Assembly: GCA_049594615.1 (NCBI GenBank)
Contig: JBMYJR010000001.1
Coordinates: 1-64,000, forward strand
DNA from: CAXPZW01 sp049594615
GTDB lineage: Bacteria; Bacteroidota; Bacteroidia; Flavobacteriales_D; Sanyastnellaceae
Reading direction: 5' to 3'
Length of the DNA: 64,000 bases
The notes beneath the pieces are model-generated. The model was not told the origin of the DNA, made no database searches, and was given only the letters and a program-made list of their open reading frames with translations. Both the position numbers and the translations under genes were made by a program. Shown in pieces: positions 18,222-25,546 of this stretch. Every line of letters begins with the position of its first letter. Position 1 is the stretch's first letter.

Positions 18222-19021
18222 GCGTCGTACAGAATTTCCAGCACCAGGCTGAGTTTATCCAACAGTCCATCCAGCCCTTGTAGCCCGGGGTTGCGCTGCT
18301 TGGCGCCGTTCAGCAGGTTGAAGGCCTGCTCAAACTTGCCTTCCCGAATGTATTCAAAGGCTTGGGTTTTGAGTTCTTTGATCCGTGTGTCTTCCGGTGA
18401 ATCGTCTTCTGATTGATCTTCGTCTGCAGGTGGTTCTGTACCAGGGGGAGGGGGGATTTTACCGCGGGCAAACAGCAAATTGTAGCGCGCGTCCTCATCC
18501 GAAGGATCCAGGCGCAGGGTAGATTTGTAGTGGTCGATCGCCCTATCCAGTGCAGCTTCTTTGCCGTCCAACAGCGTTTGCTGCACGACCAGCAAAGAGT
18601 CCTTTTCCAAAAACTGTGTCAAGCGCTCCTGTACCGAAAGCCCTTCGCTGGCCGACGCTTCTTCCAACAGCACCGCCACATGTTCAAGCTCTAAGTCTTG
18701 CAGCACCCAATCCATCAAGGCGTTGTTGCCCAAATTGTAGTGCACCGCAGCTTGCATCGAATCGGTTTGCGCCAAGGCCAGCGTAAACAGCACTTCTGCA
18801 CTGTCAAGTTGGGTCAGGCGGTACTTGGTCAGGGCGGCGTTGTAGGTATAGGCGAAGTGCTCAGGGGCTTGGGAGCGCACCATACCGTACAAACTGTCGG
18901 CCTTGAGGTACGCCTCTTCGTGGTAGGCCGTGTGCGCATCTGCAGCCACCCGCTTGAGCGATTGTGCCCCGGCTACAAAGGTCCAGCCGGTTGCGATCAC
19001 AAGGAGTATACAACGCATCAT
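18218..19021 (-). CDS. BatC-type TPR protein, N-terminal half
   Basis: A 267-residue protein. The start at 19021 overlaps the batB stop (ATGA) and opens a signal peptide (MMRCILLVIATGWTFVAGAQ); the longer in-frame extension lies inside batB and is rejected. TPR units run from about residue 25 to 190: AYHEEAYLKADSLYGMV, YNAALTKYRLTQLDSAEVLF, VHYNLGNNAL, ALDRAIDHYKSTLRLDPSDEDARYNLLFARG. A Pro/acidic linker (PPPPGTEPPADEDQSEDD) and a final helical pair follow. The last TPR closely resembles the main TPR of canonical BatC, but the protein lacks the EKDW end, which is on the next gene. Confidence 0.72.
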   Translation of the reverse strand: MMRCILLVIATGWTFVAGAQSLKRVAADAHTAYHEEAYLKADSLYGMVRSQAPEHFAYTYNAALTKYRLTQLDSAEVLFTLALAQTDSMQAAVHYNLGNNALMDWVLQDLELEHVAVLLEEASASEGLSVQERLTQFLEKDSLLVVQQTLLDGKEAALDRAIDHYKSTLRLDPSDEDARYNLLFARGKIPPPPGTEPPADEDQSEDDSPEDTRIKELKTQAFEYIREGKFEQAFNLLNGAKQRNPGLQGLDGLLDKLSLVLEILYDA

Positions 19022-20169
19022 TCGTCCAAGACATTGAGCGGCGCCGACCAGCGTTGACGGCGTTCGCGGATGAAACTTTCCAGCAATAGCAAGGCCGCAC
19101 CGGGCAAGATGAACCACCAAAAACGGTGGCGGTATTCGCGGAAGGTGCGGGTTTCCAAGTCGGTTTTCTCGGCTTCGCTGAGGCGTTGGAGCAGCCCGCC
19201 TAGTCCGGCGTCGGTGGCCCCAGCGCGCACCAAAACGCCGCCAGTCACACCCACCAATTCCTCCAACATGCCCACGTTCAGGGCGGTCACTACAGTGTTG
19301 CCTTGGCGGTCCTGTTTGAATCCGATTTGGCGCCCTGCGCGGTACTGAGGTATGGGAGCCCCTTCGGCAGAGCCAATGCCTACTGCATGCACATCCACGC
19401 CGGCCTCTTTGGCACGTAGCGCGGCTGAAAGCGCACCGCCTTCGTGGTCCTCGCCATCGGTGATCACCACAATGGCCCGATCCACACCTTGCTCGGGCGA
19501 GAAGCTCACCAGTGCTAAGTCAATGGCAGCACCAACGGCCGTACCCTGGCGCGAAATCATGTCGGTACTGATGCCTTCCACAAAGAGCTTGGCCGCTTCG
19601 TAGTCGGTGGTCAGCGGCAACGTGGTGTACGCTTCGCCGGCGAACACGAGGACGGCCACGCGGTCACCGGTGAGGTTTTTGAGCACCTGTTGCATGGAGC
19701 GTTTGGCGAGTTCCAAGCGGTTGGGCGAGTGGTCCTCGGCCAGCATGCTTTTGGACACGTCCAAGCACAGCACCAGCTCCATGCCCGAGGTCTGGACTTC
19801 TTTTTCGCCGTACCCGGCCTTGGGGTCCACCAGACCAATAACCAAGCAGCCCAATCCGAACCGGATCAACGCAAATCGCATCACCATGCGGCCGGTAGAA
19901 ATATGCGGCGCCACCGAGGCACGGGTGGCGTCATCTGCGTACCGCTTGAGACGTTTGTTGCGCACCGCGAGGTTGGCGAGTTGCAAGGCGGTGATCACCG
20001 GAACCGCCAAGAGTAACCAAGCCCACTCGGGGCGGTGGTACATCACGTTGGGGAAGTTGAAGCGCACCAGCAGGTAGGCAAACCCCAGGAGCAGCCAAAA
20101 CAAGGCTTCTACTCCAAGCAGAGTCCAAACGGCCCGGGCCATGCGGTATGTGCTGCGTGGCGCACTCAT
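19018..20169 (-). CDS. batB: BatB: membrane-anchored von Willebrand factor A protein
   Basis: A 383-residue protein; the start at 20169 overlaps the batA stop by 4 nt (ATGA). Two N-terminal membrane helices lie before a VWA domain with a MIDAS motif (DVSKSM, i.e. DxSxS; ITDGEDHE further on), and a C-terminal helix (FWWFILPGAALLLLESF) precedes a basic end. This is the BatA/BatB topology: VWA domain outside, anchored at both ends. VWA domains bind a divalent metal and a protein partner, so BatB probably scaffolds the Bat complex. Confidence 0.92.
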   Translation of the reverse strand: MSAPRSTYRMARAVWTLLGVEALFWLLLGFAYLLVRFNFPNVMYHRPEWAWLLLAVPVITALQLANLAVRNKRLKRYADDATRASVAPHISTGRMVMRFALIRFGLGCLVIGLVDPKAGYGEKEVQTSGMELVLCLDVSKSMLAEDHSPNRLELAKRSMQQVLKNLTGDRVAVLVFAGEAYTTLPLTTDYEAAKLFVEGISTDMISRQGTAVGAAIDLALVSFSPEQGVDRAIVVITDGEDHEGGALSAALRAKEAGVDVHAVGIGSAEGAPIPQYRAGRQIGFKQDRQGNTVVTALNVGMLEELVGVTGGVLVRAGATDAGLGGLLQRLSEAEKTDLETRTFREYRHRFWWFILPGAALLLLESFIRERRQRWSAPLNVLDE

Positions 20170-21242
20170 GCGGTCCAGCGATACACGGTTTGACGCAGTA
20201 GAATTTCGGCCAGCAATACGGCCAAGGTCATCCACAGGTATGGGGCGTACTTCTCGGACTTTTGGCTGTACCGAGTAGTGTTGAAGCGCGTGGTTTCCAG
20301 CGCGTTGATTTCTTGGTAGATCTCGGCGAGTTTGTTGCCGCTACTTGCGCGGAAATATTGCCCGCCGGTCATCTCGGCCATTTCGGTCAACGTGGGCTCG
20401 TCGATTTTGGAATCGATGTATACGATTTCCTCGCGTTGGAGCATGGGGTTCCACTTGGCAATGGGCACTTTGCCAGATCCGCCCACTCCGATGGTGTACA
20501 CTCGAACATCAAAGGTTTCGGCCAAACGTGCGGCATCCAAAGGTTTGATTTGACCGGCGTTATTTTCACCGTCGGTCAGCAGGATGGCCACTTTGCTTTT
20601 GGCCGTGCTGCTCTGCAAGCGGTTTACCGCGGTGGCAAGGCCCATGCCAATGGCGGTGCCGCCTTCAATCATGCCTGCTTCCAACTCGCTCAACGCGGTG
20701 CGCACCACGCGGTGATCGGTGGTGAGTGGCACCTGGGTGTAGCTTTCGCCTTCGTACACCACTACGCCAATGCGGTCGTTGTTGCGACCGTTCACAAAGT
20801 CTTGGGCCACCTCCTTGGCTGACTCCAAGCGATTTGGGCGAAAATCCCGTGCAAGCATGGAGGTTGACACGTCCATGGCCATGATGATGTCGATGCCTTC
20901 GGTGGTTTGGTCCACCAAGTCTCTGCTGGATTGGGGACGAGCCAGCACCAACACCAACCCTGTGAGCACCACCATGCGCAGGGCCACCAGTCCGTGACGG
21001 CTCAGGGCTACGATGCTCTCGGACAATCCTTGCCATGCCGTGCGCGCACTGTTGTGCAACACGCCCACTTGGGAGCTGTACTTCCAAAGGGTCCATGCGC
21101 CCAACACAGGAATGGCGAGCAGTCCCCAAAACGCTTCGGGCACGGCCCATTCGAAGCGGTCGTGTTCTTGCCAAACCAGAATTAGGCTGGCCAACAGGCC
21201 TGCCACTACAGCTGCTATGCACCACCAGGTTTCCCGTCTCAT
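20166..21242 (-). CDS. batA: BatA: membrane-anchored von Willebrand factor A protein
   Basis: A 358-residue protein with N-terminal membrane helices, a VWA domain with MIDAS motif DVSTSM and LTDGENNAG, the conserved VYTIGVGGSG strand-loop, and a C-terminal helix (YLWMTLAVLLAEILL). It is paralogous to BatB. Overlaps neighbours by 4 nt on both sides. The start is fixed by the ATGA overlap with the gene upstream. Confidence 0.92.
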   Translation of the reverse strand: MRRETWWCIAAVVAGLLASLILVWQEHDRFEWAVPEAFWGLLAIPVLGAWTLWKYSSQVGVLHNSARTAWQGLSESIVALSRHGLVALRMVVLTGLVLVLARPQSSRDLVDQTTEGIDIIMAMDVSTSMLARDFRPNRLESAKEVAQDFVNGRNNDRIGVVVYEGESYTQVPLTTDHRVVRTALSELEAGMIEGGTAIGMGLATAVNRLQSSTAKSKVAILLTDGENNAGQIKPLDAARLAETFDVRVYTIGVGGSGKVPIAKWNPMLQREEIVYIDSKIDEPTLTEMAEMTGGQYFRASSGNKLAEIYQEINALETTRFNTTRYSQKSEKYAPYLWMTLAVLLAEILLRQTVYRWTA

Positions 21243-22171
21243 GCGCTTGGGAATTGGGGCCGGGTGCGTTCCACAAAACGGTGGACCGCTTCCCAGGCGG
21301 TTTGGTGCTCGGTGGACGAGGGGTTGTACTTGGCGAATTTTACCAAGTCCGACAGGTGGAGGGTGGGGGCAATCTCCTGCAACACATCTGCAGGCAATCC
21401 CCGGCCGCGCATTGCGTCCATGATTTCATCCGAGGTCGCCTCGAGCGCGGCAATTTGGTAACGTCCTTCCAGGTATTGACGGAACACATCGCTGAGTAAG
21501 CTGTGGTAGCGTTTGATTTTGCCCTGTTGCCACAACTGCTGCTTTTGCAAAGCCTCCAAGGCTTCGAAGGCTTGGATGTGTGGTATGGCCTCGCGCGGTG
21601 CTTCGGGCGTAGGGGTGTTTTCCGGTACCGGTTTGCTGCGCAGCAAGAACCACGTGAGGGCCGCTGCACCCAGCAGCCCCGCTAACACATAGTACCAATG
21701 GTCGATGAGCCAATCAGTGTTGGTGTAGGCCAGCGCAAGAGGAGGTTTGACATCTTGGAATGTACCGCTGTGGTCCACCTCCGGCCCGGCGCTGTACAAC
21801 AACAACGGTTCGGTTTGGAGTTGCCCTGCGGTAGTGGTCAGGGCAAACGGCGGCAGGGCAACAACCCCCGTGTCCCATACGGTCACCACCAGCACCTGTT
21901 CTTGGCAATGGAAATAGGGTGCATCGGCATCGGGCACGTACGTGCGCTGGGTATCGGCCAGCAACACTTCCACGCCAGGGATCAGTTCCTCAGGCCAACT
22001 GGGCCATTGGACGGTGAGTGAATCGGTGCTGATGTCATGGCACACTCGCAGCGAGAGGTACACCGGCTCTCCGATCCGCAAGCTGTCGCGATCGGCGGTG
22101 ACCGAGGCCTCTTTAGCCCAGGAAGTAAGTCCTGCGAGCAGGCACGCTATGACCAGCATGCGGGCGTTCAT
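21239..22171 (-). CDS. Bat-operon membrane protein of unknown function (DUF4381-like layout)
   Basis: A 310-residue protein: signal peptide (MNARMLVIACLLAGLTSWAKE), an Ig-like or BatD-like N-terminal region (ADRDSLRIGEPVYLSLRV), one transmembrane helix near residues 175-195 (YVLAGLLGAAALTWFLLRS), and a cytoplasmic helical region (HIQAFEALEALQKQQLWQQGKIKRYHSLLSDVFRQYLEGRY). The latter resembles the DUF4381-type proteins that accompany VWA genes in many phyla. The position between the DUF58 gene and batA is typical for Bacteroidota. The role is inferred from context only. Four-nt overlaps on both sides. Confidence 0.75.
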   Translation of the reverse strand: MNARMLVIACLLAGLTSWAKEASVTADRDSLRIGEPVYLSLRVCHDISTDSLTVQWPSWPEELIPGVEVLLADTQRTYVPDADAPYFHCQEQVLVVTVWDTGVVALPPFALTTTAGQLQTEPLLLYSAGPEVDHSGTFQDVKPPLALAYTNTDWLIDHWYYVLAGLLGAAALTWFLLRSKPVPENTPTPEAPREAIPHIQAFEALEALQKQQLWQQGKIKRYHSLLSDVFRQYLEGRYQIAALEATSDEIMDAMRGRGLPADVLQEIAPTLHLSDLVKFAKYNPSSTEHQTAWEAVHRFVERTRPQFPSA

Positions 22172-23034
22172 CCGCGCTGTTTAAACAAGTTCATAAGTGG
22201 CCGCACATAGTCCGCGCCAGTCGCCAGATGGGCGACGTCCACCCCACAGCGGGTCAGGCGTTCGTTGAGTTGCTTTTCCCATTTGCGGCGCGCTTTGGCG
22301 TATTCTTCACGCACTTTTTTTCGCGAGGTGTCGATCCACTTTTGTTCTCCAGTCTCGGGGTCGGCGAATTGGACCAGACCCAAGTCAGGCAGGTCGCGTT
22401 CGTGACGGTCAAAGACGTGGAGAGCCACCAGGTCATGGCGCCGGCGGGCCATGCTCAAGGCCTGGTCAAAGCCGTCGTCCATGAAGTCCGAAAGCACAAA
22501 GGTGATGGCACGGCGCTTTTGCACGCGCATCAAGTATTCCAAGGCCATGCCGATGTCGGTGCCGGTGCCTTCGGGCGTGAAGTCCAACAGCTCACGGATG
22601 ATGCGCAGGATGTGCGACTTGCCTTTTTTAGGGGGGATGAACTTCTCCACCCGATCGGTGAAGAGCAGCACCCCAATCTTGTCGTTGTTTTGGATCGCTG
22701 AAAAGGCCAACACTGCGGTCAACTCGGCAATGAGTTGGCGCTTCAATTGGCCCTGGGTCCCGAAGTTTTCTGAGGCGCTGACATCTACCAAAATCACAGC
22801 GGTCAGCTCGCGTTCTTCCTCAAACACCTTGACAAACGGACGACCCATGCGCGCGGTCACGTTCCAGTCGATGGTGCGCACTTCGTCGCCGTGTTGGTAC
22901 TCTCGGTTTTCGGCAAAGGCCATGCCTCGGCCCTTGAAGGCCGCTTGGTATTCGCCCGAGAACACCTGGTTGGAGAGGCCACGGGTTTTGATCTCGATGG
23001 CCCTTACTTTCTTCAGCAAGTCGGCGGTTTCCAT
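22168..23034 (-). CDS. DUF58 domain protein of the MoxR/Bat operon
   Basis: A 288-residue soluble protein. It carries the DUF58 signature (GEYQAAFKGRGMAFAENREY, then GDEVRTIDWNVTARMGRPFVK) and a degenerate VWA-like core (AVILVDVSASENF). DUF58 proteins are partners of MoxR ATPases; the VWA-like fold suggests it is a substrate or adaptor for the ATPase encoded just upstream. It starts 14 nt after the moxR stop and overlaps the next gene by 4 nt. Confidence 0.92.
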   Translation of the reverse strand: METADLLKKVRAIEIKTRGLSNQVFSGEYQAAFKGRGMAFAENREYQHGDEVRTIDWNVTARMGRPFVKVFEEERELTAVILVDVSASENFGTQGQLKRQLIAELTAVLAFSAIQNNDKIGVLLFTDRVEKFIPPKKGKSHILRIIRELLDFTPEGTGTDIGMALEYLMRVQKRRAITFVLSDFMDDGFDQALSMARRRHDLVALHVFDRHERDLPDLGLVQFADPETGEQKWIDTSRKKVREEYAKARRKWEKQLNERLTRCGVDVAHLATGADYVRPLMNLFKQRG

Positions 23035-23048
23035 GGATCAAACGGGGC

Positions 23049-24074
23049 TTAAGGCACCTCTACACGGTTGAGGATTTCGGTGATGATTTGCTCTTGGGTG
23101 ATGTTTTCGGCCTCGGCCTCGTAGGTGATGCCGATGCGGTGGCGCATGACATCCATGCAAACTGCACGCACGTCTTCCGGAATGACATAGGCGCGATGCT
23201 TCAAGAAGGCGTAGGCTTTGGCTGCCAGCGCCATGTTTATGCTGGCACGGGGCGAACCGCCGAACTGGATGAGGTTTTTGAGATGACCCAAACCATATTC
23301 TTCTGGACTGCGGCTGGCAAACACGATGTCCACGATGTACTGCTCGATTTTCTCGTCCATGTACACCTCGCGTACCGTGTTGCGCGCACGCACGATTTGT
23401 TCAGGAGTGATCACGGGTTGTGGTTGCGGACGCGATCCAGCGCTGATGTTGCTGCGGATGATGCGTTTTTCTTCATCCTTGCTGGGGTAGCCAATCACTA
23501 CTTTGAGCATGAAGCGGTCTACTTGGGCCTCGGGCAGAGGGTAGGTGCCCTCCTGCTCAACGGGGTTTTGCGTGGCCAGTACCAGGAAGGGCTCGGGCAG
23601 AGGATAGGTGTCGGGGCCGATGGTCACTTGGCGTTCCTGCATGGCTTCCAGCAGCGCTGATTGCACCTTGGCGGGAGCGCGGTTGACCTCGTCGGCCAAA
23701 ATGAAGTTGGCGAACACCGGGCCTTTCTTCACGGCAAACTCCTCTTTCTTTTGATTGTAGATGAGGGTACCCACCAAATCCGCAGGCAACAGGTCTGGGG
23801 TGAATTGGATGCGGTTGAAGCTGACGTTGGTGGCTTTGGCCAGGGTGTTGATGGCGAGGGTTTTGGCCAGACCCGGAACCCCTTCCAGCAGCACGTGCCC
23901 GTTGCTCAACAAACCAATCATCAGCTTTTGGGTCATGTCCCGTTGGCCGATGATGACTTTGTCCATTTCGTGTTGAAGCAAGTCCACAAACGCGCTCTCT
24001 TGCTTGATGCGTTCGCCCAGGGCTTGAATGTCGGCGGGCGGTTGGGGCACCGCTCCTCCCAGAGACTCTTCCAT
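23049..24074 (-). CDS. moxR: MoxR-family AAA+ ATPase
   Basis: A 341-residue first gene of the Bat operon. Walker A GVPGLAKT, Walker B ILADEVNRAP, sensor 1 ATQNPVEQEGTYPLPEAQ and the C-terminal lid region (GGSPRASINMALAAKAYAF) are all present at the usual length. MoxR ATPases act as chaperones that remodel or insert cofactors into VWA-containing protein complexes; the DUF58, BatA and BatB proteins encoded downstream are its likely clients. It is divergent from the MazG-like gene with 269 nt between. Confidence 0.95.
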   Translation of the reverse strand: MEESLGGAVPQPPADIQALGERIKQESAFVDLLQHEMDKVIIGQRDMTQKLMIGLLSNGHVLLEGVPGLAKTLAINTLAKATNVSFNRIQFTPDLLPADLVGTLIYNQKKEEFAVKKGPVFANFILADEVNRAPAKVQSALLEAMQERQVTIGPDTYPLPEPFLVLATQNPVEQEGTYPLPEAQVDRFMLKVVIGYPSKDEEKRIIRSNISAGSRPQPQPVITPEQIVRARNTVREVYMDEKIEQYIVDIVFASRSPEEYGLGHLKNLIQFGGSPRASINMALAAKAYAFLKHRAYVIPEDVRAVCMDVMRHRIGITYEAEAENITQEQIITEILNRVEVP

Positions 24075-24343
24075 ATTCAGTGATTTGGTGACGCTCGCGG
24101 TTCGGATAGAACTGAAAGCGCCGCAAAATAATCAGCACATCCCACTGACCGCAAGTGGCGGCAGGGAGTCAAACAAAGTTCAGCAGGTCTGTGAGGAGTG
24201 CAGTTTTATGGTTCGTTAAACGATGTTAAGGGGTTGACTGGCAGTTGCTTGTGCTTCTTCAGTGGAAAAGTGTGGCGCCATCGTGGACAACTGGAGGTCA
24301 GGCATTTGAGTGGTCTCGGCGGCTTCCTGCTACATTTCGGTAA
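24075..24343. promoter_or_regulatory. Divergent intergenic region between moxR and the MazG-like gene
   Basis: This gap must hold the promoter of the long Bat operon. On the plus strand, TTTG (24305-24308) and TACATTTC (24331-24338) are a plausible promoter for the MazG-like gene, with only 5 nt before its ATG. A short palindrome TCGTTAAACGA lies near 24213. I could not pick a clear -7 box for moxR. Confidence 0.4.
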
Positions 24344-24754
24344 ATGGAATTCAAGGACATCATCGGCTGCGTAGAGCAATTTCACAATGCGTTTGGCATT
24401 GAAAACGAGTACGAGCCCCGCGGCGCAATCAGCCATGCAGACGTGCAATTGCGCCACCGATTGATGGCAGAAGAGAACGACGAGTATCTTCAGGCTGCCC
24501 GCGACGGGGATTTGACCGAAATCGCAGACGCCCTTGGGGACCAACTTTACATCTTGTGCGGCACCATCCTCAAGCACGGCTTGCAGGACAAGATTGTCGA
24601 AGTCTTTCAGGAGATCCAGCGCTCCAACATGAGCAAGCTGGGCGCCGATGGCCAGCCCATCTTGCGCGAAGACGGCAAGATTTTGAAAAGCGATCAGTAT
24701 TTCAAACCCGACATTGATGCCATCCTCCATCCCGCGGAGCAGGTAGCTTCATAA
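24344..24754 (+). CDS. MazG-like / all-alpha nucleoside triphosphate pyrophosphohydrolase
   Basis: A 136-residue protein of the all-alpha NTP pyrophosphatase superfamily. It shows the metal-binding helix pattern EENDEY (ExxE-type) and, about 20 residues on, EIADALGDQLYILCG, the E..D pair typical of MazG and phosphoribosyl-ATP pyrophosphohydrolase-like proteins. It would cleave a nucleotide triphosphate to monophosphate and PPi; the substrate is unknown. The ATG at 24344 is only 5 nt downstream of a -7-like box, so the mRNA may be leaderless. Confidence 0.75.
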   Translation: MEFKDIIGCVEQFHNAFGIENEYEPRGAISHADVQLRHRLMAEENDEYLQAARDGDLTEIADALGDQLYILCGTILKHGLQDKIVEVFQEIQRSNMSKLGADGQPILREDGKILKSDQYFKPDIDAILHPAEQVAS

Positions 24755-24781
24755 CGTGTTCAGAGCCGTTGTGACCAGTAT

Positions 24782-24939
24782 TTGTTCACCCTGGTCCGAC
24801 GGTGGTTTTGGTTCCGATTTACTGTGAACAAGTGCGGACGACACGAAACTAGCCGGTCCCTTCTGTGTACCCGGCCGGCCAATGGGATGGTGTAAATCGG
24901 ATTTCGAAAACCGCTCGGTTCCTGCCGGGCGGTTTTTTT
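24782..24939 (+). ncRNA. Structured intergenic RNA with alternative terminator pairing
   Basis: A gene-free stretch holds several exact complementary segments. TTGTTCAC (24782-24789) pairs with GTGAACAA (24824-24831). TCCGATTTAC (24813-24822) pairs with GTAAATCGGA (24892-24901), and this pairing can extend with GGTTTT (24804-24809) to AAAACC (24907-24912). The latter is also the 5' arm of a strong terminator, AAAACCGCTCGG/CCGGGCGGTTTT (24907-24936), followed by more T. The extended pairing would block the terminator. This is the layout of a transcription attenuator for the next gene at 24984, although a free-standing small RNA ending at the terminator is equally possible. No known riboswitch class was recognised. 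Confidence 0.45.
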
Positions 24940-24983
24940 ATTCGGCGTGCCGAGCATCTCCAAATTCTTCCCACCTTGAAGTC

Positions 24984-25490
24984 ATGAACCTCACCCCCTT
25001 TTTTGAATCGGCCTATACGTCGGCCACCGGACGACGCAAGCTGGGATTTTTGTTGCGCAAAGGCATCCCCTTCAACGGCCCTCACAAGTTCAAGGTGGAC
25101 GACATCAAGCCTGGATTTGTGGCGTGTACCGCACCGTTCATTCGCAAGAACAAAAACCACTTGGGGGGCATTCACGCGTGCTGTTTGGCCACCGTCAGTG
25201 AGCTGTCTTGCGGCATTGCGCTGTTGTCGTGCTTGGACGCCAAGAAGTACCGCCTCATCATGCAAAACATGGAAGTGAGTTACCACTACCAAGCCAAGAC
25301 CGCCGTCCATACCCACTTCGAAATCCCCTTGGAAAAACTCGAGGCCGAAGTCATCGAGCCGCTCAAGACCCAAGATGCAGTGCTGGTCAGCTTTGAGGTC
25401 AAGTGCACCGACGACCACGGCAACCACATTTCCACTGCTTGGATCAAATGGCAAGTCAAAGACTGGAACAAGGTGCGCACCAAGCCGTAA
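24984..25490 (+). CDS. DUF4442 hot-dog fold protein (PaaI-like)
   Basis: A 168-residue protein. The order of segments (GRRKLGFLLRKGIPFNGPHKF; HLGGIHACCLATVSELSCGIAL; then beta-rich VSYHYQAKTAVHTHFEI) is that of the DUF4442/PaaI thioesterase-like hot-dog family, with a central helix following the HLGGIHACC segment. Such proteins hydrolyse or bind acyl-CoA thioesters; the substrate is unknown. The start at 24984 is preferred over an upstream in-frame ATG that would lie inside the terminator region. Confidence 0.75.
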   Translation: MNLTPFFESAYTSATGRRKLGFLLRKGIPFNGPHKFKVDDIKPGFVACTAPFIRKNKNHLGGIHACCLATVSELSCGIALLSCLDAKKYRLIMQNMEVSYHYQAKTAVHTHFEIPLEKLEAEVIEPLKTQDAVLVSFEVKCTDDHGNHISTAWIKWQVKDWNKVRTKP

Positions 25491-25519
25491 AAGACCGCTG
25501 AATGCGACTTTGAATTGGG

Positions 25520-25527
25520 TATCTTTG
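25520..25527 (+). promoter_or_regulatory. -7 box upstream of thrS
   Basis: TATCTTTG, an exact TAnnTTTG match, lies 19 nt before the thrS start. It probably drives the thrS-infC-rpmI-rplT operon. No clear -33 TTG at the usual distance. Confidence 0.55.
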
Positions 25528-25546
25528 CCCGCCAGAAACTCATACC

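Noticed and set aside
24782..24939. 6S RNA
   Set aside because: The closing stem and an inner hairpin suggest a long rod, but the paired part spans only about 108 nt and lacks a clear central bubble of the right size.
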